Below, one piece after another: positions 1 through 7,407 of a DNA stretch of 15,825 nt; the stretch's first letter is position 1; every line of letters begins with the position of its first letter. The notes under the pieces were generated by a model, which saw only the letters and a list, made by a program, of their open reading frames with translations, made no database searches and had not been told where the DNA came from. The translations under genes were made by a program, and so were the position numbers. The stretch is from NCBI GenBank assembly GCA_937900675.1, contig CALCEA010000053.1:1-15825 (forward strand), written 5' to 3'. The DNA is from an uncultured Chitinophagaceae bacterium (GTDB taxonomy: Bacteria; Bacteroidota; Bacteroidia; Chitinophagales; Chitinophagaceae).

Positions 1-560
1 TGAGCAGGTTCTTCTTTATGCCAAAAAATCCAAAACAAAGTCCAGAGTATTCCTATAAATCCTAAAATATAAAAACTAGTGTGCCAAGAATATTTTTGTT
101 GAATAGGTAATACAACGAAAGGAGTTAATGCTGCTCCTAATCTTGAAGCGCCCCATATTACAGCTTGTGCGCGTCCTCGTTCAAATGCAGGAAACCATTT
201 TGATAACACAATAGAAGTGTTTGGATAAGCACCTGCTTCTCCCATACCAAATAAAAATCTTACTAAAAGCAACATCAAAAATCCATTCGCGAATCCTGTA
301 AGGATGGTGAACAATGACCACCAAAGTACTACGCGAATTAAAATTTTCTTTCCACCAAATTTGTCTCCCAACCATCCTGTTGGAATTTCAAATGCTGCAT
401 AAGCAATAGTAAACATACCTAGTATCCATCCCCATTGATTGATACTAATATGCAAATCGTTCATGATGGATGCACTTGCAGAAGATAAAGCGATTCTATC
501 CAAGAAAGTAATCATGGACAGAATCGCTAATACTAATAATACCTGGTATCTCTTCTTCAC
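1..560 (-). CDS. MFS transporter, ACS-like (hexuronate/sugar-acid type), 3' end cut by window
   Basis: I translated this by hand: 186 residues from the N terminus, running off the window start. It is an inner-membrane major facilitator protein. Visible are a hydrophobic first helix with FLDR at residues 19-22, the MFS loop motif GWLGDKFGGKK (62-72) after helix 2, and RFLFGMGEAGAYP (101-113) in helix 4, which is typical of the anion:cation symporter group that includes ExuT and GudP-like hexuronate/glucarate carriers. The start is GTG at 560: an in-frame TAG lies immediately upstream and the next Met is residue 16, inside helix 1. It begins 13 bases after the Gfo/Idh oxidoreductase stop, so it is probably the last known member of that four-gene unit and may import the product of the periplasmic enzymes. 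The substrate cannot be read from the sequence; a sugar acid or keto-sugar is a guess. Confidence 0.88.
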   Translation of the reverse strand, partial: MKKRYQVLLVLAILSMITFLDRIALSSASASIMNDLHISINQWGWILGMFTIAYAAFEIPTGWLGDKFGGKKILIRVVLWWSLFTILTGFANGFLMLLLVRFLFGMGEAGAYPNTSIVLSKWFPAFERGRAQAVIWGASRLGAALTPFVVLPIQQKYSWHTSFYILGFIGILWTLFWIFWHKEEPA

Positions 561-573
561 CTAAATACCTTAA

Positions 574-1896
574 TTAATATTTTGTAATACCTGGTATTGC
601 AATAGGGTAGCTACCATCAGCGTTTGGAACCACTGGTGGTGTTGCATCCCAAGCGTATACCTTTGGATGAATATCTAAACCAGAATTGATGGCTTTATCC
701 CAATAAACCATTTGTCCACTATAAGTAGCCATTCTACCTAAGATAGAAGTCATTGTACTTTTTGCGCCATTCTCTGCATCAGCAAATTTGTATTCACCTT
801 TTGCAATGGCTGCAAATAATTCATCGTGTTCTGTTTGATAAGGGTTGTTTTCTTTTTTAGTATCGTACTGATAAATAATTTTACCACTATGATCTTTAAT
901 ATGTGCAGCACCACAGGCAATTCTTCCCTTCGTGCCGATTAATAATTCATCCACTCTACTCATGGTGCCTGGCATATGTCTACACTGACTATTTAAAATA
1001 GAACCATCTGCATATTCAAACTCTACAAAGTGGTGATCAAAAATTTCTCCATGCTCTTTACTTGTTCTAACCTGTCTTCCACCAAATCCTTGCGCTTTCA
1101 CTGGATAACCACCTTTGAACCAATTGATCACATCTAAATTATGAATATGTTGTTCGGTAATATGATCACCACATAACCAATTAAAATAATACCAGTTACG
1201 CATTTGGTATTCCATTTCTGTTTGACCCGCTTTTCTTGGTCTGGTCCAAACGCCATCATTATCCCACCATGCTTGCATGCTAGTGATATTACCAATCAAA
1301 TCTTTTCTTTTAAATAATTCTCTATAAGAATTTTGATAATGTCTTTGTAATCCAACTACTACATTTAATTTCTTTTGCTTGGCAATTGCTGCAGTAGCTA
1401 ATACTTTTTGAACACCTGCAGGATCAGTTGCTACAGGCTTTTCCATAAACACATGCTTACCTTGATTAATAGCTTCTTCGAAGTGAATAGGTCTGAAACC
1501 TGGAGGGGTGGCTAATATTACTACATCGGCTAATGCAATGGCTTTTTTATATCCATCAAATCCAGTAAATCTTCTTTCTTCTGGAACATCTAATCTTTTA
1601 GCTAATTCACCAATACTATTATTAATTTCTTCTGTTAATGCTTTATGGCAATTATCTAGATTGTCTTTGAATGCATCACACATTGCCACAATTTTTACAT
1701 TTTGTTTGCTTGACAATGCTTGCATAGCAGCACCAGTTCCTCTTCCGCCACAGCCTACCACTGCTACTTTAATAGTATCTTCTGCACCAGAAAAAAAGTT
1801 TGCTTTGGATAAAAGAGGAGCTGTCATTAATCCTCCAGCCATTAAGCTGCTATTAATAACAAAATCTCTTCTTGATTCATTGTTTAGGTTTTTCAT
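574..1896 (-). CDS. Tat-exported Gfo/Idh/MocA family NAD(P)-dependent oxidoreductase
   Basis: 440 residues, ATG start. The N terminus has a twin-arginine signal (SRRDF at 8-12, then an Ala/Gly/Leu-rich stretch to about 32), so the folded, nucleotide-loaded enzyme is probably sent to the periplasm. A Rossmann fold follows: the dinucleotide loop GCGGRGTG (48-55), an acidic strand end (CDA, 73-75) and the family EKP motif (152-154). The second domain carries the pattern CGDHITEQHIHNLDVINW (242-259), found in a subgroup common in Bacteroidota and Planctomycetes, with His and Asp residues suited to catalysis on a sugar hydroxyl. Members oxidise, reduce or epimerise sugars, inositols or glycosides; GH109 glycosidases are distant relatives, and I do not claim that activity here. 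It lies 10 bases after the SUMF1-like gene and 13 before the transporter. Exact substrate unknown; family assignment is firm. Confidence 0.93.
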   Translation of the reverse strand: MKNLNNESRRDFVINSSLMAGGLMTAPLLSKANFFSGAEDTIKVAVVGCGGRGTGAAMQALSSKQNVKIVAMCDAFKDNLDNCHKALTEEINNSIGELAKRLDVPEERRFTGFDGYKKAIALADVVILATPPGFRPIHFEEAINQGKHVFMEKPVATDPAGVQKVLATAAIAKQKKLNVVVGLQRHYQNSYRELFKRKDLIGNITSMQAWWDNDGVWTRPRKAGQTEMEYQMRNWYYFNWLCGDHITEQHIHNLDVINWFKGGYPVKAQGFGGRQVRTSKEHGEIFDHHFVEFEYADGSILNSQCRHMPGTMSRVDELLIGTKGRIACGAAHIKDHSGKIIYQYDTKKENNPYQTEHDELFAAIAKGEYKFADAENGAKSTMTSILGRMATYSGQMVYWDKAINSGLDIHPKVYAWDATPPVVPNADGSYPIAIPGITKY

Positions 1897-1906
1897 ACAA
1901 TCGTTT

Positions 1907-2809
1907 TTATAAGTGAATATAGTTATTGAAAAATTGATTTACTTCTTCTTCTGTTGGCTGTTTCTTTGGTCTTACTAGTCTAAAGCCAACCTGTTTAGCT
2001 TCTGTTAACCACCATTTGCTTTTAGGAATTTGTGGATCGCGTCTATTCCAAATAGGATCTGAATGAAATCTTTCTGCAGATTTTAATTGTAAAGCATTGT
2101 CTAAAAAACTGCCACCTTTTAATACTTTAGGATATTTTGCATTATTGGCTGGAATCATAGGATCCTTTGTGGACATGGTTTCTATGCTGTTTTCGGAATA
2201 ATGATCTAATGTCCATTCTAAGATATTACCCAGTATATCATATAGGCCCCAAGCGTTTGCTTTCTTTTGTCCCACTTTATGATACACGGCTTTGCTATTT
2301 TTTTGATACCATGCATATTGATCTAAGAGTGCTGCATTATTTCCAAAAAAATATTGCGTGGTGCTACCCGCCTTGCAGGCGTATTCCCATTCCGCTTCTG
2401 TAGGTAATCTATAAAACACTTTTGTTTTTTGATACAACCACTTGCAATACATTAATGCAGACAATTGCGACATGCTGTTTGCAGGATAGCCTCCTTCTTT
2501 TCCCATGCCCCATGAAAGATCTACATATTGTGGACTAGGTCTTGTAATAGCGTCTAATTTTGAATTTTGGCTAGTTTGTTCATCTTTTAAAAAAATATCA
2601 AACTCGTCTCTGGTTACTTCAAATGCACCCATCCAAAATTCACTTAGTGCTATTTGTTTATTACCCATGGTAAAACTTCCTGCCGGAATAGGTACCATTT
2701 TAAAATATAAATTTGAGCCGGGAATTAATTGCTTATAGCTACTGAATTCTTGTGCAACAATTTCATTCAATGAAATAAATAGGAATAAAGAGAGAAAAAT
2801 CTTTTTCAA
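1907..2809 (-). CDS. SUMF1/FGE-fold (C-type-lectin-like) secreted protein lacking catalytic cysteines
   Basis: 300 residues with a Sec signal peptide (about 1-19, then Gln). The start is TTG at 2809, which gives a clean MKKIF signal peptide. The body has the hallmarks of the formylglycine-generating-enzyme domain: IPAGSFTMG (41-49), EVTRDEF (64-70), RLPTEAEWEYACKAGS (134-149), GLYDILGNILEW (188-199), LKGGSF (230-235) and GFRLVR (275-280). True FGEs have two active-site cysteines in the segment before GFR; here that segment reads SAERFHSDP and has none. The only cysteines are at 122 and 145, so sulfatase activation is unlikely, and no sulfatase is in the window. Related SUMF1 proteins act as gliding lipoproteins (GldK/GldJ type) or non-heme iron enzymes (EgtB type), but neither is recognisable here. 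Its place between ApbE and the oxidoreductase suggests an accessory or ligand-binding role in the periplasm. Confidence 0.88.
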   Translation of the reverse strand: MKKIFLSLFLFISLNEIVAQEFSSYKQLIPGSNLYFKMVPIPAGSFTMGNKQIALSEFWMGAFEVTRDEFDIFLKDEQTSQNSKLDAITRPSPQYVDLSWGMGKEGGYPANSMSQLSALMYCKWLYQKTKVFYRLPTEAEWEYACKAGSTTQYFFGNNAALLDQYAWYQKNSKAVYHKVGQKKANAWGLYDILGNILEWTLDHYSENSIETMSTKDPMIPANNAKYPKVLKGGSFLDNALQLKSAERFHSDPIWNRRDPQIPKSKWWLTEAKQVGFRLVRPKKQPTEEEVNQFFNNYIHL

Positions 2810-2846
2810 TAGCCAATCGTTTTGAATCTTTAAGTTAATTAAAATT

Positions 2847-3851
2847 CTAATTCAAAAAGGCATTAAAGTTCTTGGAGGAATAATATTGAATGTATTTATC
2901 TTTTTGAACAGCGATTAAGATAGCAGCGTCATATTTTTTAATCAATGCAAGTGCTTCTTTAACAGATAAAATACTACAGGCAGTAGAAAGCCAGTCTGCG
3001 GTGGTCCCATCTCTAGCGATAACCGTAATATTTTTAGGAATTTCTATACCATAGCCAGTGAGAGGGTTGATAATATGAGAATATCTATGTCCTTTATAGA
3101 TAAAAAATTGATAGGCATCCCCGCTTGTCGCAACTGCATGATTGCTAAGCTTTAATGTTTTATTGATGGCTTTATTTTTATCTCTTATTTGATTAATACC
3201 AATAGTCCAAAAAGCTTTATTGGGGGCCATTGTCACTATCTTTCCTCCAGCATCTATCATGGCATATTCAATACCTTTTGACTTTAAATAGTTCATGGCT
3301 TTTTGTGCTATAAAACCTTTTCCTAAACTTCCTAGATCCAATTTCATCCCTGCTTTAGGAATATTAATTCGATGATACATGGTATCAATACCAATTTGAT
3401 CAAATTGTATCAATTCTTTTGCTGCTTTAATCTGAGATGCATGGGGGAATAACTTGCTTTGTCTTGCATTTCTCCAAAGTACACTAAGCGGCCCAATAGC
3501 AATATTATAAGCGCCTTTTGTTTGATAATAAGCTTTTTGTGCTATTACCAATATCTCTTCCAATATTGGACTTATAGGTTGTACGCCTTTTCCAGCATGT
3601 TCGTTGATCCAACTTAATTCACTGGTTTTATCGTAATCACTTAATATATGTTTGAGTGAATCAATTAGTTTAAATGTTTCTTGTGCAAGTTGTGTTGATT
3701 GTACACTATCTATTTGATTTGATTCAGTGCCAATGATTATTTTTAAAGGAGAACCCATTTTATCAGCATAATAGGTATACTTCTTGAATTGTCCACTTGC
3801 TGTAATAAAACCAAAGCAAGCTATTATAATGAGTAAAAGAAATTTATTCAA
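2847..3851 (-). CDS. apbE: FAD:protein FMN transferase (ApbE family), exported
   Basis: 334 residues. Family members use FAD and Mg2+ to attach FMN covalently to a Thr or Ser of acceptor proteins such as NqrC, RnfG or FMN_bind-domain proteins, outside the cytoplasmic membrane. Motifs in order: KGAYNIAIGPLSVLW (112-126, family form GAFDPTVGPL), LDLGSLGKGF (171-180, family form LDLGGIAKGY), DAGGKI (200-205), AVATSGDAYQF (239-249), HIINPLTGYG (259-268) and the metal-binding TTADWLSTA (283-291). A signal peptide covers about residues 1-20, ending ASG-Q. No lipobox is apparent. The start is TTG at 3851; no in-frame ATG lies between it and the divergent gene, and this start gives a proper signal peptide. 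It is first in the four-gene minus-strand unit. No FMN-acceptor protein is visible in the window, so its target lies elsewhere or is unrecognised. The gene symbol is by family. Confidence 0.93.
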   Translation of the reverse strand: MNKFLLLIIIACFGFITASGQFKKYTYYADKMGSPLKIIIGTESNQIDSVQSTQLAQETFKLIDSLKHILSDYDKTSELSWINEHAGKGVQPISPILEEILVIAQKAYYQTKGAYNIAIGPLSVLWRNARQSKLFPHASQIKAAKELIQFDQIGIDTMYHRINIPKAGMKLDLGSLGKGFIAQKAMNYLKSKGIEYAMIDAGGKIVTMAPNKAFWTIGINQIRDKNKAINKTLKLSNHAVATSGDAYQFFIYKGHRYSHIINPLTGYGIEIPKNITVIARDGTTADWLSTACSILSVKEALALIKKYDAAILIAVQKDKYIQYYSSKNFNAFLN

Positions 3852-3873
3852 CTTGTTCTTGTAATTAGATATA

Positions 3874-3885
3874 CTTAAATTTAAG
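3874..3885. promoter_or_regulatory. 12-bp AT palindrome in the apbE / TIM-barrel divergent promoter
   Basis: CTTAAATTTAAG is a perfect palindrome centred in the 51-base gap between two divergent genes. It shares the core TTAAATTTAA with a longer palindrome at 13997-14014, also in a divergent promoter. It could be an operator or simply AT-rich promoter DNA; no regulator is encoded nearby. Confidence 0.3.
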
Positions 3886-3902
3886 GAATTAAAATTTAAA
3901 TC

Positions 3903-4814
3903 ATGGAGCGTCGTAATTTCTTAAAACAAAATTTAATGGCTAGCGGAGCATTGCTCAGCACTAGTGCATTTGCAAATACTACAGAGTCTCCTTTAGCAGA
4001 GGCAACATTTAAACTTAATTATGGCTTTCATGATGGCATGTTTAGGTCTCATGCTGGTGATGATTTTATTGAGCAAATCAAATTTGCGCACAGTATGGGT
4101 TTTAGATCTATTGAAGATAATGGCATGATGGGAAGAACCCCTGCAATGCAAGAAAAAATTGGTAATACACTTGCTAGCTTAGGTATGACAATGGGTGTTT
4201 TTGTAATTAGTTTTGACAATTGGCCTTTAAGCGTTTCGATGACAAGTGGCGATAAGGCATGGAGAAAGAAATTTGTTGACTACTGTACAGAAGCGGTGAA
4301 TGTTGCAAGTAGATGTAATGCTAAACATATGACAGTGGTTCCTGGAAATTACGATCACTCAAAATCTTTAGACATGCAACTCGCTAATGTTTTAGAAGCA
4401 TTAAGACCAGGAGTAGAAATTTTAGAAAAGAACAATTTAGTAATGGTATTAGAACCATTGAGTGATACTCCAGAATTATTTTTAAGACATTCGGATCAAA
4501 CTTATGCCATTTGTAAAGCAATGAATAGCAGTGCTTGCAAAATTTTATTTGATATGTACCATATGCAAAGAAATGAGGGTAATATTATTGCTAATATTGA
4601 TAAATGCTGGGACGAGATAGGGTATTTCCAAATTGGAGACAATCCTGGTCGTAAGGAACCTGGCACGGGCGAAATGAATTATAAAAATATTTTCAAACAT
4701 ATACACCAAAAAGGATACAAAGGGGTAATGGGTATGGAACATGGAAATGCAGGTGCTGGAAAAGAAGGAGAATTGGCATTGATCAAATCTTATAGAGAAG
4801 CAGACAGCTTCTAA
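3903..4814 (+). CDS. Tat-exported hydroxypyruvate-isomerase-like TIM-barrel sugar isomerase/epimerase
   Basis: 303 residues, ATG start, with a twin-arginine signal (ERRNFLK at 2-8, Ala-rich to about 25). The rest is an AP-endonuclease-2 / xylose-isomerase-like TIM barrel. The C-terminal half resembles hydroxypyruvate isomerase (Hyi): EPL (184-186), FDMYHMQRNEGN (216-227), YFQIGDNPGRKEPGTGEMNY (241-260) and GMEH (277-280). Glu184, Asp217, Gln243 and Glu279 are the expected divalent-metal ligands, with His220 and Arg250 nearby. Hyi itself is cytoplasmic; the Tat signal places this one in the periplasm, so glyoxylate metabolism is not assured. The same fold includes 3-keto-glycoside epimerases and lyases that partner Gfo/Idh oxidoreductases, which would fit the divergent oxidoreductase gene. 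It leads a two-gene unit with the fucosidase 28 bases downstream. The family is firm; the substrate is unknown. Confidence 0.88.
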   Translation: MERRNFLKQNLMASGALLSTSAFANTTESPLAEATFKLNYGFHDGMFRSHAGDDFIEQIKFAHSMGFRSIEDNGMMGRTPAMQEKIGNTLASLGMTMGVFVISFDNWPLSVSMTSGDKAWRKKFVDYCTEAVNVASRCNAKHMTVVPGNYDHSKSLDMQLANVLEALRPGVEILEKNNLVMVLEPLSDTPELFLRHSDQTYAICKAMNSSACKILFDMYHMQRNEGNIIANIDKCWDEIGYFQIGDNPGRKEPGTGEMNYKNIFKHIHQKGYKGVMGMEHGNAGAGKEGELALIKSYREADSF

Positions 4815-4842
4815 TGAATTATCAAATTATTAATTGAATTAT

Positions 4843-6306
4843 ATGAAAAAAATTATTGTTGCCATTGTTTTAGTTTTTGCTTTTATACAAGTAGATGCAC
4901 AAAAAAAGTATGAAGCTAACTGGGAATCTTTAAATACTAGAAAAATTCCATCTTGGTTTAATCAAGATAAGTTTGGCATCTTTATTCATTGGGGTGTATA
5001 CTCTGTTCCTGCATTTGCGCCAGCCTGGTCAAATGATGGTTATAGTTATGCAGAGTGGTATAGATATAGATTGTTTGAAAAGAAAAAAGAATTTATTGAC
5101 TTCCATAATAAAAATTATGGAAGCAGTTTTACTTATGAGCAATTCGAGCCAATGTTTAAAGCTGAAATGTTTGAACCTACTCAATGGGCGGATCTATTTA
5201 AAAAATCAGGTGCTAAATATGTAGTACTTACTTCTAAGCATCATGATGGATATACTTTATGGAATAGTGCAGAAGCAGATAGAGATTGGAATAGACCATG
5301 GAATGCTGTAACTGGAACCCCTAAAAGAGATTTATTGGGAGACTTGTCTGAAGCAGTTAGAAATAGTGGATTAAAAATGGGTTATTATTATTCACTATAC
5401 GAATGGTTTAATCCAATGTGGTTACATGATCGAAAGAAATATGTTGAAAAACATATGACCCCACAGTTTAAAGATTTAGTAACTAAGTATAAGCCTTCTG
5501 TTATTTTTTCTGATGGCGAATGGGATATTTCCGATACAGCATGGAAGAGCCCTGAATTATTGGCATGGTTATTTAATGAATCTCCCGTAAAAGACAATGT
5601 AGTAGTGAACGATCGCTGGGGAAATAATACTAGAGAAAAGAATCATGGCGCCATGTACACCACTTCTGAATATGGAAGTGGAATGGATGCAAGTATTATA
5701 TGGGAAGAGAGTCAAGGCATTGGTAGTTCTTATGGTTATAATAGAAACGAGCAATTAAAAGATTATAAGTCTAGTAGAGAATTGATTTTGATGTTAAATG
5801 ATATTGTTTCAAGAGGAGGTAATTTTTTATTAGATATTGGACCAGATGCTGATGGTAATATTCCAGTGATCTTACAACAAAGATTATCTGATATTGGAGA
5901 TTGGTTGGAAGTAAATGGTGAAGCCATTTATGGAACTACTGCTTTTAAAAAACCAGCTCAATGGACTTTAGGTAAAATGCCTGCAAAAAAATCAGCAAGC
6001 TTTATGGCAGATTATAAAGTAGCTAAATTGGTAGTACCTAAAACAGATAGTGCCTATATTGAAAGTTTCTTTACCAAGAAAGGAGATGACTTGTATTGCA
6101 TCATGCCTAATTATCAAAACAGTATTACTATAAGAGATGTACAAGCAAGTGCAGATGCAACATTAACCGTATTAGGTTCTAAGCACCAGCCTAGTTGGAA
6201 AAGAAAAGGAAAAAATATTGTGGTGGACTTATCTTCTTTAAAACCAGGAGATATTAGCACTGCGGGAATTTTTGTAATTAAAATGACCAATACCCAACAA
6301 CAATAA
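4843..6306 (+). CDS. GH29 alpha-L-fucosidase, secreted
   Basis: 487 residues. It hydrolyses terminal alpha-L-fucose from glycans with retention, in the periplasm or outside the cell. I chose the ATG at 4843 over an in-frame TTG at 4834 because it opens a canonical signal peptide (MKKIIV, ending VDA-Q at about residue 19). GH29 features: FGIFIHWGVYSVPA near 45-58, the pocket motif SKHHDGY (131-137), and FSDGEW with the predicted nucleophile Asp224, where many family members have WFDG. WEES (287-290) has Glu288 as the likely acid/base, and RGGNFLLDIGPDADG (324-338) closes the barrel. A beta-sandwich domain follows from about 365. The gene is 28 bases after the TIM-barrel gene and probably co-transcribed. 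A seven-residue ORF (MNYQIIN) overlaps the upstream stop as TAATG and ends before this start; I give it no function. Linkage specificity is not readable. Confidence 0.93.
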   Translation: MKKIIVAIVLVFAFIQVDAQKKYEANWESLNTRKIPSWFNQDKFGIFIHWGVYSVPAFAPAWSNDGYSYAEWYRYRLFEKKKEFIDFHNKNYGSSFTYEQFEPMFKAEMFEPTQWADLFKKSGAKYVVLTSKHHDGYTLWNSAEADRDWNRPWNAVTGTPKRDLLGDLSEAVRNSGLKMGYYYSLYEWFNPMWLHDRKKYVEKHMTPQFKDLVTKYKPSVIFSDGEWDISDTAWKSPELLAWLFNESPVKDNVVVNDRWGNNTREKNHGAMYTTSEYGSGMDASIIWEESQGIGSSYGYNRNEQLKDYKSSRELILMLNDIVSRGGNFLLDIGPDADGNIPVILQQRLSDIGDWLEVNGEAIYGTTAFKKPAQWTLGKMPAKKSASFMADYKVAKLVVPKTDSAYIESFFTKKGDDLYCIMPNYQNSITIRDVQASADATLTVLGSKHQPSWKRKGKNIVVDLSSLKPGDISTAGIFVIKMTNTQQQ

Positions 6307-7362
6307 TTATACTTGTATTCCTTGTTTTTTTATTTCTGAGTGCATTACTTTGAACCAAAGTGGTGGCACTAATGAAAGCAATATCATTCCAGGATAACCT
6401 GTAGGCATTTGTGGCGCCTGGTCCATATGTCTTAGCACTTGATATTTTCTGGATGCTAAGTAATGATGATCGCTATGTCTACTTAATTCAAATAGCATCA
6501 ATCTTCCAATCACATGATTGCTATTCCAGCTATGATGAGGTTGTACTCTTTCGTAACTATCTTCAGTTGTTTTATTTCTGCTTAAGCCATAATGCTCTAT
6601 ATAGTTCACGGTCTCTAATAACATACCACCCATTAATGCTGCTGCAATAAATAATAATGTTACCGTACCACCCCAGAACCAATACACGCCAAAAACAAAT
6701 GCCGCTTGTATGATTTGAAATTGTAACATTTCGTTGTGTATAGAAAATGCAGATTTACCTTTTTTCTTCAAAGCCTTTCCAGCTATATGCCAAGCACTCA
6801 TGTAAGTGCCTATTAGGGTTTGTGGCCAAAACGCATATAGAGATTGATTCAATTTGGCAGAACTTGGATCTCCAGGAGTGGCTACATGTTTATGATGCCC
6901 TTGATTATGATCAATATAAAAATGCATATACAAACTAGTCAACAATAATAATTTTGCAAGTGTTTGTTCAAATTGATTAACTCTATGCCCTAATTCGTGT
7001 GCAACATTGATGCCGAATGTGCCACATAATAAACCCATAGTCATTACTTTTCCAAAAATATCCATTGTTGAAATTCCTTCAACTGTTAATGCATTAAAAA
7101 AAGTATATAAAGAATAATACTGCATGATCACTGCGAAGTATAAAATGATATCATAGATTTTATTGCTTTTTGCCAAAGCTTCTTCTACCTCGTCTAAATT
7201 GTTTGCATCAGGTTTAAGCAATAACTCCACTCCAGGAACCACAAAAAAGGTATATAATAATGGTAACCAACACAAGATACCAGTTCCATTAAATGCGATC
7301 AATCCCAATACATATAGTACAAATGGAGTGAGGTATTTAAATGACTTTATGCTTCTTATCAT
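6307..7362 (-). CDS. AlkB-type membrane di-iron hydroxylase (alkane 1-monooxygenase family)
   Basis: 351 residues, ATG start, an integral inner-membrane protein with about six hydrophobic segments (roughly 11-26, 29-46, 70-90, 104-120, 216-232, 234-252). It has the full His signature of the AlkB/XylM group: HELGHR (122-127), HNQGHH (152-157), NYIEHYGL (253-260) and RHSDHH (295-300), plus QPHHSWNSNH (274-283). These residues bind two irons and activate O2 to hydroxylate terminal methyl groups of alkanes or similar chains, using electrons from a rubredoxin or ferredoxin and its reductase. None of those partners is encoded in the window, so electrons must come from elsewhere. NYIEHYGL and the terminal HSDHH match alkane hydroxylases better than fatty-acid desaturases. 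It ends exactly where the convergent fucosidase ends and is 45 bases divergent from the amidohydrolase. Chain length and true substrate are not determined. Confidence 0.9.
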   Translation of the reverse strand: MIRSIKSFKYLTPFVLYVLGLIAFNGTGILCWLPLLYTFFVVPGVELLLKPDANNLDEVEEALAKSNKIYDIILYFAVIMQYYSLYTFFNALTVEGISTMDIFGKVMTMGLLCGTFGINVAHELGHRVNQFEQTLAKLLLLTSLYMHFYIDHNQGHHKHVATPGDPSSAKLNQSLYAFWPQTLIGTYMSAWHIAGKALKKKGKSAFSIHNEMLQFQIIQAAFVFGVYWFWGGTVTLLFIAAALMGGMLLETVNYIEHYGLSRNKTTEDSYERVQPHHSWNSNHVIGRLMLFELSRHSDHHYLASRKYQVLRHMDQAPQMPTGYPGMILLSLVPPLWFKVMHSEIKKQGIQV

Positions 7363-7407
7363 GGTATTAAGTTAGCCAAATTTTGTAAATTCCATAAAAT
7401 TTTATCT

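Noticed and set aside
181..375. 64-codon minus-strand frame inside the MFS gene
   Set aside because: It overlaps the MFS frame, which carries clear transporter motifs in the other frame; this one has none.
1508..1912. 134-codon plus-strand open frame opposite the oxidoreductase
   Set aside because: It is antisense to the Rossmann domain and lacks any recognisable domain.
2820..2857. 8-bp inverted repeat TTTTGAAT...ATTCAAAA between apbE and the SUMF1-like gene
   Set aside because: The arms are short with a 22-base loop and an operon junction; not convincing as a terminator or operator.
4834..4842. In-frame TTG as fucosidase start
   Set aside because: The ATG three codons later gives a standard signal peptide; the TTG adds residues before the Lys-Lys without benefit.
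1..6306. Polysaccharide utilisation locus
   Set aside because: There is a fucosidase and a transporter but no SusC/SusD pair, no hybrid two-component or ECF regulator in view, so the term is not justified from this window.
7394..7405. ATAAAATTTTAT palindrome just before the amidohydrolase start
   Set aside because: It is AT-only and short, in a very AT-rich gap, so chance explains it.
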